64,000 nt of DNA from Holospora obtusa F1 (GCF_000469665.2 NZ_AWTR02000085.1:1-64000), one strand, 5' to 3'. Numbered from the stretch's first letter, positions 18,259-27,847 are shown. The notes: generated by a model not told the origin, from the letters alone. Translations and numbers: made by a program.

Positions 18259-20004
18259 TTGAAGCGGTTATATTTTCAGATTCTCGAAATTTTTTTAGGT
18301 CTATGGATATATGGATGTACTCAGACAGTACCTGTCATAGATGATGGTGTTGTGCGCAGGCTGTCTCGTATGTTTCCTAATTTTTTTTCAGTATCTCAGT
18401 TTATGGGAGTTTTAAAAGATGAGGGAGTAGAAAGCGCCTCTCGGTACGTTAATAGCGCACTTCAGGTAGCTCCTAAAAACGCCGCTTTGCATTTTTTGAA
18501 TGGTTTTTTGTATGAAGAAATGGAACGTATGGGGGATAAAGGAAAAGATGCTTTGGCTGGTGTGGCTTACAAGGCTGCTTATGGCTTAGATTCCAGTAAT
18601 GCGGTGGGATGTTATTTGTATGGCTCTTATAAGTTGAAGTTAGGTGAATATGCAGAAGCGCAACAATTTTTAACATATGCACACATGCTTGACCCAAAAT
18701 CTGTTGATACATTATATGGATTAGCCTACAGCTCTTATTATTTAAAAGATCTTCCGGTCGCGCTTTCTTCTATTAAAGCTGCTTTAAAACTCAATCCGAA
18801 TAGACCAGAAATTCAAAGAGCAGCAGCGATTATTTTTTCTGCATGCGGTCAAAAAAAAGCTGCTCGTGAAGCGCTTTCGTGTTACAAAAAATTTTCTAAC
18901 GTTTCTTCGTATCAATATCAAAAGACTAAAGAACGCGTAGAACAGTGGGAAAATATTTCTGAGCTCGCACAAAAAGAATCTTCTAAATGTACGTCCATAC
19001 CTAAAACGGATTCTTCTTTAGAGAGTACTGAACCAGAAAGTTTGTTTATCGATTGTTATATCGTCTTTATGCAAAACGAAAAATTTACACTTCAAGGAAA
19101 TAATTTTTTAGAACAGTTAGCAGTAACAGTAGGGGATAGTTCTGCCTTGGCGGGATTCAGAAGATCGCTTGAAAGAGAAACCCTCACCAATGCAACATAC
19201 CCAGTTTCTGGAAGTTGGGAAAAAAGTTTTGCTTTTTCAGTAACTCCGATAAGTGCCAGTTATAGTTTAAATATTGCCAATGCACAACATAGATGTGTAG
19301 ATTTAGTTTCTCGCCCAACACTAACGACTATTGTAGGTAAAACGGCAACGTTTGAAGATGGATTAATATATTCAGCGTCTACTGAGGGATCTAACGGCGG
19401 TGCAATTATTAATATTCCTACGGGAACAAATATTTCTATTACGCCTCGTCAAATTACAGAATCTGATGAAGTGATTATGGATGTGGCTTTGGGAGCATCT
19501 ACATTTTCTGCAGCTCCTGATGCGGAAATCAGTATTTCTGATCAGTTAGTAGAGCGTACAATCGGAAGCACATCTTCTACTGCTAAAGTACTAATAGGAC
19601 AAACCATCGTTATTGCTGGATCTAATGAGCTTGCAACGTCTTCTAACGAAACAGAAATGCCGGGTTTAGGGGCTATTCCTATTATTCAGTACTTTTTTAA
19701 ACAGAGAACAGTTAATCAAGTACGAAGAAATATATTGTATTTAATTACAGTACGCCGAAGTATAGAAAAGAAAAAAAAATCTACATCACTTTCAACGCCG
19801 TCTCAAGCACAAAATTTATTAAGAAGAACGGGGTTTTGGTCTTTGGGAGAGTACACAACGCTATTTTATATTTTGCAATTTTTAGAACGATCTTCGATGT
19901 TTTCAGATTTTCGTTCAGGAGATTTGGCTGAACCAGTCAATAGTTTTTCTATTATGAGTTTAGAGGAAAAATTGTCTAAGCTTGCAAGATTTTTATATTT
20001 TTAG
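18259..20004 (+). CDS. Lipoprotein with TPR repeats and a secretin-like C-terminal domain (copy 1)
   Basis: 581 residues. A TTG at 18259 is the only start that gives an export signal: a hydrophobic stretch ending in WIYGC, a plausible lipobox with Cys20. An in-frame stop lies just upstream. Residues about 50-215 are TPR-like helix pairs. About 270-510 resemble the outer-membrane secretin domain: RPTLTTIVGKTATF, then TGTNISITPRQI, then VLIGQTIVIAG, then MPGLGAIPIIQYFF, then ILYLITVR. This order matches the family pattern. The C-terminal tail ends in LARFLYF, shared with the next gene. Secretins form outer-membrane pores for pili or protein export, but no partner genes are nearby and the N0/N1 domains usual in secretins are replaced by TPRs. 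Function is unknown. Confidence 0.7.
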   Translation: MKRLYFQILEIFLGLWIYGCTQTVPVIDDGVVRRLSRMFPNFFSVSQFMGVLKDEGVESASRYVNSALQVAPKNAALHFLNGFLYEEMERMGDKGKDALAGVAYKAAYGLDSSNAVGCYLYGSYKLKLGEYAEAQQFLTYAHMLDPKSVDTLYGLAYSSYYLKDLPVALSSIKAALKLNPNRPEIQRAAAIIFSACGQKKAAREALSCYKKFSNVSSYQYQKTKERVEQWENISELAQKESSKCTSIPKTDSSLESTEPESLFIDCYIVFMQNEKFTLQGNNFLEQLAVTVGDSSALAGFRRSLERETLTNATYPVSGSWEKSFAFSVTPISASYSLNIANAQHRCVDLVSRPTLTTIVGKTATFEDGLIYSASTEGSNGGAIINIPTGTNISITPRQITESDEVIMDVALGASTFSAAPDAEISISDQLVERTIGSTSSTAKVLIGQTIVIAGSNELATSSNETEMPGLGAIPIIQYFFKQRTVNQVRRNILYLITVRRSIEKKKKSTSLSTPSQAQNLLRRTGFWSLGEYTTLFYILQFLERSSMFSDFRSGDLAEPVNSFSIMSLEEKLSKLARFLYF

Positions 20005-20058
20005 GAGAAAAAAGTTCGTGAAATTTTTTGCAATTTTTACAAATATAGGAGCATACTA

Positions 20059-21858
20059 ATGAAAAAATTTCTTATATGTTTTTTTGGAGCAATTGTTTTT
20101 ATGACGAGCTGTGATTTTTTGACTTCTCCTAATTCTGATATAAAAAATAATTTATCAGAATTATCTAAACGTCACTGCGAATTATCAAAGGTTTGGAAAG
20201 CTATAGAACAAAATGATTTACAGCGCGCTTCTAAAGAAATGAACATTGCCCTGCAAGTATCTCCCGAAAACCCTACATACCATTTAATTAACGGTTTGAT
20301 TTACGAAAGTTCTCATGACGATGTAGATCAACAAGGACTTGCTAAATCTGCTTACCAAGCTGCTTATAATTTGGACCCCTCTCAATATCTACATGCGTAT
20401 TTGTTAGGAATCAGAGAGTTAGAAGAGCGTCAATATTTAGAAGCACAAACTCATTTAACCGGTGCGTTAATCTTAAATCCTAAAAATCCTGATATCATGT
20501 ACGCGTTAGCTTATGCTTCTTATCACTTGAAAGATTTAGTTGTAGCACGAGCTATGTTAAAGAAAGCTCTTTCTATTCGTCCGCTAGATAGAAAATTTTT
20601 AAGGGGTATGGCAATTGTTTTGGCAGCTTATCACCAATTTGATGAAGCTCGTTCTTATGCCAAAAAGTACAGAGCGCATCGTGACGTCTCTGCGGAATCT
20701 GCAAACATACTGGATCGTCGTATTCATGATTGGGAAAACGCGTATCAAAGCGCTCCAAAGTTGACTAAGATTTTGGATGAATCGTTTCTTCGCTCTAATT
20801 CGGGGCCTGATGCTGAAATGGCAGGAGATCCATCTGCAGGTAAAGGTCCTGAAAATCAAGTCGAAGATGTTACCAGTATTTTTTTTGATTGTTATTCTAT
20901 GCAACATCAAGAAGTTGAGCGTGCTTTAAGTGGGCAAAATATTATGAATGTCTTGCAAATTGTTTTGGGAACAAATACGCTAGCGTCTGTAACTCGAACT
21001 TTGGGGAGGGCGAGTTCAAGTTTTGTTTCTCCACAGCCTGTGGCCGGAAAATGGAATAAAGAGTTTGGTATGGCGGTATCTTTGTCTGGATTACGATACA
21101 GTTTAAACTTAGCTAATGCTCAAAAAGAAGTAACGAGTATTCTGGCACGTCCATCCATTCATACAATTCTTACAAAAAAAGCTACGCTATTTTCTGGAGA
21201 AAACTATACAGGGGGAGTTTCTGGTTCAACTGGAGCAGCTGCTGGAAATATCGAAGCAGGAATTTCGCTAGAAATTACGCCAGTGAGCTTATCTCCAGAA
21301 GGAGTTTTGACAATGAATATTCAATTTTCTGGAAGTTTTTTTACAGATAACCCAAACCTTAGGGCCGGGTTGGCTTCTCAGTTGTTGAGTATTACACGTT
21401 CTCGCGTAAAAACAACAGTTAAAGCTGTTATAGGTCAAACAGTTGCTCTGGGAGGTATTTATACGAAGCAAAGTGCTCAAAGTGAAAGTCGTACACCTAT
21501 TTTGGGTGATCTTCCTGTTGTGCAGTATTTTTTTGGAGGGAAACAAAATTCTTCCAGGGTTAACAGTATTATTTATTTAATTACTGCGCGGTTGGGGGGG
21601 TCTGGGCAGCAGCTTGGAAAAATAGAGCGAAAGAAAATAGAAAAAGCTAGAAAAGAGGTTCACAATCAGCTAAAAATGCGTGGACTTATGTCAATAGGAG
21701 AATTTTCGAATTGGTATTATATTTTTGGACATTTAGAAAATTCACCTTTATTTCTTAATTTTCGTTCAGGAGATCTTGAAACTCCCCAAACGGAAATTGA
21801 TAATGGAACTGATTTAGGGGAACGCTTACATCTTTTGGCTCGATTTCTTTATTTTTAA
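20059..21858 (+). CDS. Lipoprotein with TPR repeats and a secretin-like C-terminal domain (copy 2)
   Basis: 599 residues, paralogue of the gene 54 bases upstream with the same domain order. The signal peptide ends in VFMTSC, with Cys18 as the likely lipidated residue. The residue after Cys is Asp, which in E. coli retains lipoproteins in the inner membrane; copy 1 has Thr there. TPR-like repeats cover about residues 40-220. The secretin-like region follows: LARPSIHTILTKKATL, GISLEITPVSL, AVIGQTVALGG, TPILGDLPVVQYFF, IIYLITAR. The tail SIGEFSNWYYI...FRSGDLE...LARFLYF parallels copy 1 and could play the pilotin-binding role of secretin S-domains. ATG start. The two proteins may form a hetero-oligomer; this is inference. 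Confidence 0.72.
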   Translation: MKKFLICFFGAIVFMTSCDFLTSPNSDIKNNLSELSKRHCELSKVWKAIEQNDLQRASKEMNIALQVSPENPTYHLINGLIYESSHDDVDQQGLAKSAYQAAYNLDPSQYLHAYLLGIRELEERQYLEAQTHLTGALILNPKNPDIMYALAYASYHLKDLVVARAMLKKALSIRPLDRKFLRGMAIVLAAYHQFDEARSYAKKYRAHRDVSAESANILDRRIHDWENAYQSAPKLTKILDESFLRSNSGPDAEMAGDPSAGKGPENQVEDVTSIFFDCYSMQHQEVERALSGQNIMNVLQIVLGTNTLASVTRTLGRASSSFVSPQPVAGKWNKEFGMAVSLSGLRYSLNLANAQKEVTSILARPSIHTILTKKATLFSGENYTGGVSGSTGAAAGNIEAGISLEITPVSLSPEGVLTMNIQFSGSFFTDNPNLRAGLASQLLSITRSRVKTTVKAVIGQTVALGGIYTKQSAQSESRTPILGDLPVVQYFFGGKQNSSRVNSIIYLITARLGGSGQQLGKIERKKIEKARKEVHNQLKMRGLMSIGEFSNWYYIFGHLENSPLFLNFRSGDLETPQTEIDNGTDLGERLHLLARFLYF

Positions 21859-21877
21859 CTAAAGGTTCCATAGAATT

Positions 21878-24082
21878 ATGGAGAACAAATTTGAAGGAAG
21901 CCTAGTGTTGGAGCTGTGTAGTGTGATTTGTGAAGCTGTGTTGTTAGAAAATATAAACTGGATTGACGTTTGTATTGCAACCAGTATTGTTTTTTTTATC
22001 GCTTTGTATTATGGAACTGGAATAGGGATTTTTTATATCAAAAAAACAGGACATATTTTTGGAATAAAACCTAAAATTTTTCAGAATAAAAAAGAAAAAT
22101 TTTACACAATGCTTCAAGAATATTGTGCACATCCAAGCGTTGCTCCATCTAAATTAAGATATGCTCAATTTTTTATTTTAAACAATGGGAGTACTGTTTT
22201 TGCATTAAGTGTTCCTTTCAAAAATAGCATCGTCATTTGGATTCCTTGCTACACTTCTTCTAAGAAAAAATGGATAAAAAGCTTGATATGGAATCACCCA
22301 ATGCACACGTGCGTCGTAAATTCCAATGGAAAGATTCAGTGGTTTAGTCGTAATTTACTGCAATGGCTTGCTTTGCATAGTTGTGATCTGTATCACTCAC
22401 CGTTTTCTGTGTTATTCAAAAATTCACCACCACGTTGGGAAAGTATAAAAAATCGTCATATCGTTATTCTTTTGAGTCGTGGAAAGGAAGATCGAGCTGC
22501 GCGAATTCATATGGAAACAGTACTGAAAGATACAAAGCTTAACATATTTTATTTTTTTCCTTGTGAGTACATGTATGCGTATGAAAATGATCAACTGTTT
22601 TTAAACGCGATTCCTTGTTCAGCAGTTTTGATAGATAGTCACGGAATAATTAGAAATTCAAATGAAGAATTTCAAGGAAAATTTTTTTATTCACATAACA
22701 AATCCACGTTCGGAGTTCCTATTCCTTATTTAACTAAAGCATCTAAGTCTAAATTGTTTACTGAATTACAGCATGCTCGTAAAAGATCGAAACCTTCTTG
22801 TGTCTTTATTGTGGAGTTAGAGCAAAAAACTGTACAAAAAGAATCTTTAGAAAAAATGTTTGCTTTTTTACAACCTTTTTCGTCTTATGATGATCACGTA
22901 CTTTTTATATTGTTACTGATGTCTGCTCCTAATATTGTTCCCCCTCAAGAACCTTTATCTCAGCGAATGGAGTTGTTAGGGCAAGTTGCCAGTGGAATTG
23001 TTCACGATTTTAACAATTTATTGACTGGAATGATTGGATTTTGTGATTTGTTGTTACAGCGTCATGGACCTGGTGATCCTTCTTTTCAAGATGTTCAACA
23101 AATTAAGCATAGTGCCGTAAGGGCTGCGCGCTTAATTCAACATTTATTAGATTTTTCTAAGTCTACTTCTAGTGCGGAACGAGTATTTTCTTTGCAAGGA
23201 TGTGTACAAAATTTAATGCCCTTAATTCAAAGAATTATTGGGCCTAAAATTTTTCTAAGTTTTCGTCATGACGCTCAAACGAGTGCTGTTTATGGAAATT
23301 TAGATAATATAGAGCAAATGATTTTAAATCTTGCGATTAATGCCAGAGACGCAATGCCTAATGGAGGATCCTTAGATTTTACGCTCGGTACTTTTGTTGC
23401 AAAATCTTCTCAAACGCTTACGCAAGGCGTGCTAGAAATGGGACAGTATGTTTATCTTGAAGTAAAAGATACGGGCTCAGGGATTCCTCCAGACATTTTT
23501 CCGTATATTTTTAACGCTTTTGTTTCTTCTAAAGAACAAGGTACGGGGCTTGGACTTTCAAATATTTCAAAAACTGTTACAGAACTCAAAGGAGGAATTC
23601 AGGTTCAAACAGAAAAGGGTCGTGGAAGTACATTTTCCATTTATTTACCTCTTCATAAAGGAGAGATTGATTCAAGAAATCAAGAATCTCAAAAATCTTT
23701 GGTAGAACCTAATAAAACAGGAGAAAAAATTCTTTTGGTAGAAGATGAGGATCCCATTCGTCTTTTTTCGTCAAGAGTTTTGCGAGAAAAAGGATACGAA
23801 GTAGTTGAAGCAAGAGACGGGATTCAAGCATTGCAAACCATGAAAACACACGAAGACATTATGCTGATTATTACCGACGTTATGATGCCGGGAATTGATG
23901 GGCCCTCACTAATTTCGGAAGTGCAAAAGCATACTCCGCATATTAAAGCACTTTTTGTTTCTGGATACCCCAAAGAATCTATTGAATTATCTGGGGCTTC
24001 TGCTAATCGATATTTTTTACAAAAACCTTTTTCTCTTTCTGAATTGGTTGCAAAAATTCAAGAAATTTTAAAAAAAAATTAA
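21878..24082 (+). CDS. cckA: CckA-type hybrid histidine kinase
   Basis: 734 residues. One clear transmembrane helix (about 30-54) precedes a long sensor region of about 300 residues that I do not recognise, possibly PAS-like. The kinase core has the phospho-acceptor His376 in GIVHDFNNLLTGMIGF, the N-box NLAINARDAMPNGG and G-boxes DTGSGIPP and GTGLGLS. A C-terminal receiver has the acidic pair VEDED, phospho-acceptor D667 in ITDVMMPG and the LQKPFS lysine. HDFNNLL plus one receiver is the hallmark of CckA, which in alphaproteobacteria passes phosphate through ChpT to CtrA and CpdR to control division. ChpT and CtrA are not in this window. Confidence 0.88.
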   Translation: MENKFEGSLVLELCSVICEAVLLENINWIDVCIATSIVFFIALYYGTGIGIFYIKKTGHIFGIKPKIFQNKKEKFYTMLQEYCAHPSVAPSKLRYAQFFILNNGSTVFALSVPFKNSIVIWIPCYTSSKKKWIKSLIWNHPMHTCVVNSNGKIQWFSRNLLQWLALHSCDLYHSPFSVLFKNSPPRWESIKNRHIVILLSRGKEDRAARIHMETVLKDTKLNIFYFFPCEYMYAYENDQLFLNAIPCSAVLIDSHGIIRNSNEEFQGKFFYSHNKSTFGVPIPYLTKASKSKLFTELQHARKRSKPSCVFIVELEQKTVQKESLEKMFAFLQPFSSYDDHVLFILLLMSAPNIVPPQEPLSQRMELLGQVASGIVHDFNNLLTGMIGFCDLLLQRHGPGDPSFQDVQQIKHSAVRAARLIQHLLDFSKSTSSAERVFSLQGCVQNLMPLIQRIIGPKIFLSFRHDAQTSAVYGNLDNIEQMILNLAINARDAMPNGGSLDFTLGTFVAKSSQTLTQGVLEMGQYVYLEVKDTGSGIPPDIFPYIFNAFVSSKEQGTGLGLSNISKTVTELKGGIQVQTEKGRGSTFSIYLPLHKGEIDSRNQESQKSLVEPNKTGEKILLVEDEDPIRLFSSRVLREKGYEVVEARDGIQALQTMKTHEDIMLIITDVMMPGIDGPSLISEVQKHTPHIKALFVSGYPKESIELSGASANRYFLQKPFSLSELVAKIQEILKKN

Positions 24083-24083
24083 A

Positions 24084-24144
24084 GTAACGCTTTCTGTTTT
24101 TTGTTTTTCATAAAGGTATGAGAAATTTTAAACTTAAGCGTTAC
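24084..24144. terminator. Inverted repeat between convergent cckA and obgE
   Basis: GTAACGCTT (24084-24092) and AAGCGTTAC (24136-24144) are perfect 9-bp complements 43 bases apart, beginning 2 bases after the cckA stop codon. A T-rich segment lies within the loop and after the right arm. A bidirectional transcript-end structure is plausible, though the loop is long for a simple terminator. Confidence 0.35.
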
Positions 24145-24264
24145 AAACTTGTATCATTTTTATCGATTTTTTTTTGAAGGCTGTTCTGGTAAGTGTGGAA
24201 CCTTCCTCAAACGTTCACTGTTTCCTCCTTGATTAAGCAATACTTTTATTTTCTAAAATGTACA

Positions 24265-25233
24265 CTAAAAAAAAGACTCTATCTGATCTATTAATACTTT
24301 TAAATTTTGACGATGCAAAGCAGAAACAAAAAAAACTGATTCCGAATTTTGAAAAAGTGTTCTTAGGTTATCATTTTCCTCTTGTGTTAATTGATCAGTT
24401 TTATTTAGTACGATAAATTCTTTTTTTTGCATCAAGGTTGCATCAAAGGCTTCTAATTCTTGACGAATGTGCCGATATTTCTGTAAAACATCTGCTTCTT
24501 TAGCGTCTAGCACATGTAACAATATACTGCATCTTTGAGTATGACTTAAAAAGCGATGCCCCAACCCTTTTCCAAGATGTGCATCTTCAATTAATCCCGG
24601 AAGATCGGCTAATACAACCTCTTTATCATCCCATCGCATAACACCAAGTTTAGGAAAAAGTGTCGTAAAAGGATAATCTCCCACTTTTGAATTGGCATCC
24701 GTTAGTGCATTCAACAACGTAGATTTTCCCGCATTAGGCATGCCTACCAAACCTAAGTTTGCCAATAATTTTAGTTTAAGATCAATCCAAGCTTCTTGAC
24801 CTGATTCTCCCGGGTAGGCTATGCGAGGCGATTGATGAACAGAATTTTTTAAACACGCATTTCCAGCTCCACCTTTTCCGCCTTTAAATAAAACGACCTG
24901 TTGGTTTTTTTTAGTAATATCTGCAATTTTTTCTCCTTCTATCCAAATTTCCGTTCCCAAAGGTACTGTCAAGACTAAATCTTTTCCAGACCTTCCTGCT
25001 TTTCTTCTTCCAGATCCGGAAGATCCATTTTCGGCTACATATTTTTTCTTAAACCTGAAATCTAAAAGAGTTTGCTTTGTCCCGCTTCCTTGGACGAAGA
25101 CATCTCCACCTTTTCCTCCGTTTCCTCCATCAGGGCCTCCAAATTCTATGTTTTTTTCTCGACGAAAGCTAATACTTCCAGCTCCACCATCTCCACTTTT
25201 AATAAAAATTTTTGCGTCTTGAATGAATTGCAT
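24265..25233 (-). CDS. obgE: GTPase Obg/CgtA
   Basis: Essential ribosome-associated GTPase in 50S maturation and stress control. The glycine-rich Obg fold covers residues about 1-155 (GDGGAGSISFRREK, GGPDGGNGGKGGD, GSGRRKAGRSGKD). The G domain has GMPNAGKST (G1), the switch DYPFTTLFPKLG, DLPGLIEDA (G3), NKTDQ (G4) and SAL (G5). At 322 residues it lacks an extended C-terminal domain. The usual neighbours rplU-rpmA are absent. Confidence 0.95.
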   Translation of the reverse strand: MQFIQDAKIFIKSGDGGAGSISFRREKNIEFGGPDGGNGGKGGDVFVQGSGTKQTLLDFRFKKKYVAENGSSGSGRRKAGRSGKDLVLTVPLGTEIWIEGEKIADITKKNQQVVLFKGGKGGAGNACLKNSVHQSPRIAYPGESGQEAWIDLKLKLLANLGLVGMPNAGKSTLLNALTDANSKVGDYPFTTLFPKLGVMRWDDKEVVLADLPGLIEDAHLGKGLGHRFLSHTQRCSILLHVLDAKEADVLQKYRHIRQELEAFDATLMQKKEFIVLNKTDQLTQEENDNLRTLFQNSESVFFVSALHRQNLKVLIDQIESFF

Positions 25234-25340
25234 AAAAAGTTCCTTATCTTATCTTTCGTTTATCTTACAAAAAATTGATACAAAAAGCGAGAAACGCTTC
25301 TTTAAGATAGGATAAAGACCGACATATACTATTCTTTATT

Positions 25341-26129
25341 CTAAAAAGAAGGAGCAAGCTCTAAAAGTTTTTTTATTTCTTGGGAACTTAAGGAATTTTT
25401 AGTTACAACGCGATACAAAATTTTTCCTTTTACAGAACGAGACTGTAAAGAAAAACTGTATCCTTCTGCTTTAGCTTTAAGTCGAACTAAAAATTCTTTT
25501 GCACGACCTAAGTCTGAAAATACAGGGCCTATTTGCCCAGATTTTTCAAGTGTATGTGACGAATTTTTAGAAGTTTTTTTTTCAATATCTGCGCTGCTTA
25601 TTTTTTTTTCAGCATCTTCTCCTTTGTGTTTTTCAGTCAGTTCAGATTCAACGGAATGATTAGGTATGGTAGAATGCTTTACAGCAGGAGTCTTCAAATC
25701 ATTTAAGGATTTTTGCTCTTTTTTGCTCTCAGGATTAGTATTTGAAGAAGGTTGCAAAATTTTTTTTGCCTCACAAGGCGAATTCGTAAAAGTTTCATCG
25801 GGTTTTACATCAACAAAAGGCTCAACGCAGGACTTAGCAAGATCTTGATAAGGTAAAATTTTTTCTACAATGGGAGCCTCTTCTTGATCTAAATCATAAA
25901 TTTTTTGTACATTCTTATCTTCTTGAGGAGCAAGGTAAGTTCTAACTGGAAAACCGTACCCTTGAACAACTGGAATACCTGTTTTGGAGGGGGTTCCAAA
26001 AAAATAGTACGCCAAAACACTTACTCCACCTCCTATAAAACTGAACACCACGAGTAAAGTATTTCTTTTCCAGAGATTGGGTTTAGGGGAAGAATATTTT
26101 TTTTCTTTATAGCGTAAAGAACGACTCAC
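25341..26129 (-). CDS. SPOR-domain inner-membrane protein
   Basis: 262 residues. A basic N-terminus is followed by one transmembrane helix (about residues 25-46), a long low-complexity, Lys/Ser/Glu/Pro-rich periplasmic linker and a C-terminal SPOR-like domain (about 198-262: IGPVFSDLGRAKEFLVRLK ... LYRVVTKN). SPOR domains bind denuded glycan strands at the division septum, as in FtsN and DedD, so a role at the septum is likely. It lies 107 bases upstream of obgE on the same strand. It is too divergent to name as FtsN. Confidence 0.7.
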   Translation of the reverse strand: MSRSLRYKEKKYSSPKPNLWKRNTLLVVFSFIGGGVSVLAYYFFGTPSKTGIPVVQGYGFPVRTYLAPQEDKNVQKIYDLDQEEAPIVEKILPYQDLAKSCVEPFVDVKPDETFTNSPCEAKKILQPSSNTNPESKKEQKSLNDLKTPAVKHSTIPNHSVESELTEKHKGEDAEKKISSADIEKKTSKNSSHTLEKSGQIGPVFSDLGRAKEFLVRLKAKAEGYSFSLQSRSVKGKILYRVVTKNSLSSQEIKKLLELAPSF

Positions 26130-26308
26130 GTTTAAAACATAAATTTAATCACGTGTCTTGTATGGTACCATAAATAAATAAAGTGTCAATTTTTTATTAG
26201 CACTTTTACCTACACGGGAATACACTTTTTTAATCAACTTTTCTCTTCAAAATAAGGAGGTTCGATCATTTTTTCTGAAAACAAAACATCAGACCGGACT
26301 CGTTAACT

Positions 26309-26863
26309 TCATTTTTGTGTGCTTAGAAAAAATTTGTGAACTACAGAAAGTTTTGAAAAAAGAAAAATTTTTTTTGCTATGCGGTTTACAATCTTATCAC
26401 ATCTTATCCCTAGTCCTGATTGCACAAGATTCCAAGGAAATAACGCAAACAATCCGTAACGTTTAGCAATGTTTAAGTTAGGGCTTAACAAAATACATTG
26501 TAGTGCTCCACACGCTTCTAATATGATCAATGCTCCTACCCATTTTATCCATGCTGATTTTTCGTAAGAAAAACTAGCCCAACACAGCGCTGGAACGATT
26601 CCCCAAAAATATCCTCCACAGGGGCTGGAAAGGATTGCAGAGGAAATAGGGCATATCCAATTCAAATCAAAAACTCCTAGTATCGACCAGAACAAAACGA
26701 TACTCAACGCTATTTCTTTACAAAAAATACCAGCCAAACTGATGACCGAAAAGTAAACAAAATTCCAAGGCAAAGGTGCAAAAGGAATCTGAATCCAAGA
26801 AGCGCAAGAAATAATTCCTACCGCTTTGAGATAGATCAGTATAATTTTAAATATTTTTTTCAT
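26309..26863 (-). CDS. bioY: BioY-family biotin transporter substrate-binding subunit
   Basis: 184 residues with five or six hydrophobic helices. The N-terminal block SWIQIPFAPLPWNF followed by LAGIF, and later SSPCGGYFWG, match the BioY pattern (I-P-PVP, LAG, and G-P-GGY). BioY is the S-component of an energy-coupling-factor importer and can work alone in some bacteria. No bioM/bioN partner or bio biosynthesis genes are in view. The gene starts 3 bases after the SurA-like gene and is probably cotranscribed. It suggests biotin scavenging from the host, which is inference. Confidence 0.75.
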   Translation of the reverse strand: MKKIFKIILIYLKAVGIISCASWIQIPFAPLPWNFVYFSVISLAGIFCKEIALSIVLFWSILGVFDLNWICPISSAILSSPCGGYFWGIVPALCWASFSYEKSAWIKWVGALIILEACGALQCILLSPNLNIAKRYGLFALFPWNLVQSGLGIRCDKIVNRIAKKIFLFSKLSVVHKFFLSTQK

Positions 26864-26866
26864 CGT

Positions 26867-27847
26867 TTATTTTTTTAATCCACAAGATAAATATTCTTCT
26901 GCACTTTGAAGTATTTCGTAATTTTCTCCATTTAGCAATTTGTCTGTTTCTTGTTGAATCCTAATGCGTTTACGCTCTTGTCTAAGAATAGTACTGATTT
27001 CTGAATCTGAAGGGCATGTCTGTTTTAATTCTTTTTGTGTTTTTCGACCTAAGAGAACTACACATATGACGGCTCTTAAATTTTTTAGCACATATGGACC
27101 TGAAATTTCCCCCTCAAGTGTTTGTGAAAAAATTTTTAATAAATCAGGATCTAATTTATATTCCGGTGTCCATTCCACAATTCCAAGATTTTTTTTACTA
27201 TTGCTTTGGGAAAAGTGACCTGCTACCTGAGTAAAAGGAACTCCTTGATTTAACATTTCCTTAATATTTTCCATTTCTTTTAACGTGGTTTTTGGGCAAG
27301 ATTTATAAAAAATTACGATTTCTCCATAACGAATATATTTAAGATTATGCGGAAGCAATTGCCAATTTTTTTTATAATTTTTTATTTCTTGCTGAGTAAT
27401 TACAAAATCTGATCCATATCTTCCTTCAATATAAGTATCCCATGATAAGTTAGCTTTTAATTGTTCTTTTATTATTTTTTTTTCTTCCTCCGTCAACGTG
27501 AGTGCAGGAAAAGATTTTTTTAAATTTTGTAACCATACTTGATAGACTTCATCTAACTGCTGAACAGAGATTTCTACCTTATATTGAAATGCAAGTCCAA
27601 GTTGCAAGCGTTCCATTAAAATTTGTCGAAAAATAGAAGGAGCATATTGAGAAAAAGCAGTTCTTGAAATAGAAGAATTATGTAGTTTAGGGAGCAATAA
27701 AAATCTAGCCCAAACATCCGAGGTCGTGATAGGCTTCTTTTGAACGGTAGCCAACACAAAACAATCCATCTTATCAGCATAGATACAGAACGTAACAAGA
27801 CTACTTACACATCCAAAAGCAATTTTTAATTTTAATTTTAAGTTCAT
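26867..27847 (-). CDS. SurA-like periplasmic chaperone / parvulin peptidyl-prolyl isomerase
   Basis: 326 residues with a signal peptide (about residues 1-24). The N-terminal helical part (about 28-165) fits the SurA_N chaperone domain: QKKPITTSDVWARFLLL, FRQILMERLQLGLAFQYKVEIS. A single parvulin-like region follows (about 180-270): EIVIFYKS, FTQVAGHFSQSNSKKNLGIVEW, GPYVLKNLRAVICVVLLGR. SurA escorts outer-membrane barrels such as LptD, which is encoded at 61.7 kb. The parvulin domain is divergent and may lack activity. It heads the pair with bioY. Confidence 0.72.
   Translation of the reverse strand: MNLKLKLKIAFGCVSSLVTFCIYADKMDCFVLATVQKKPITTSDVWARFLLLPKLHNSSISRTAFSQYAPSIFRQILMERLQLGLAFQYKVEISVQQLDEVYQVWLQNLKKSFPALTLTEEEKKIIKEQLKANLSWDTYIEGRYGSDFVITQQEIKNYKKNWQLLPHNLKYIRYGEIVIFYKSCPKTTLKEMENIKEMLNQGVPFTQVAGHFSQSNSKKNLGIVEWTPEYKLDPDLLKIFSQTLEGEISGPYVLKNLRAVICVVLLGRKTQKELKQTCPSDSEISTILRQERKRIRIQQETDKLLNGENYEILQSAEEYLSCGLKK

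Noticed and set aside
24061-24130. Short direct repeat (AGAAATTTTAAA type) around the cckA stop
   Set aside because: Low-complexity AT sequence; does not recur elsewhere as a family.
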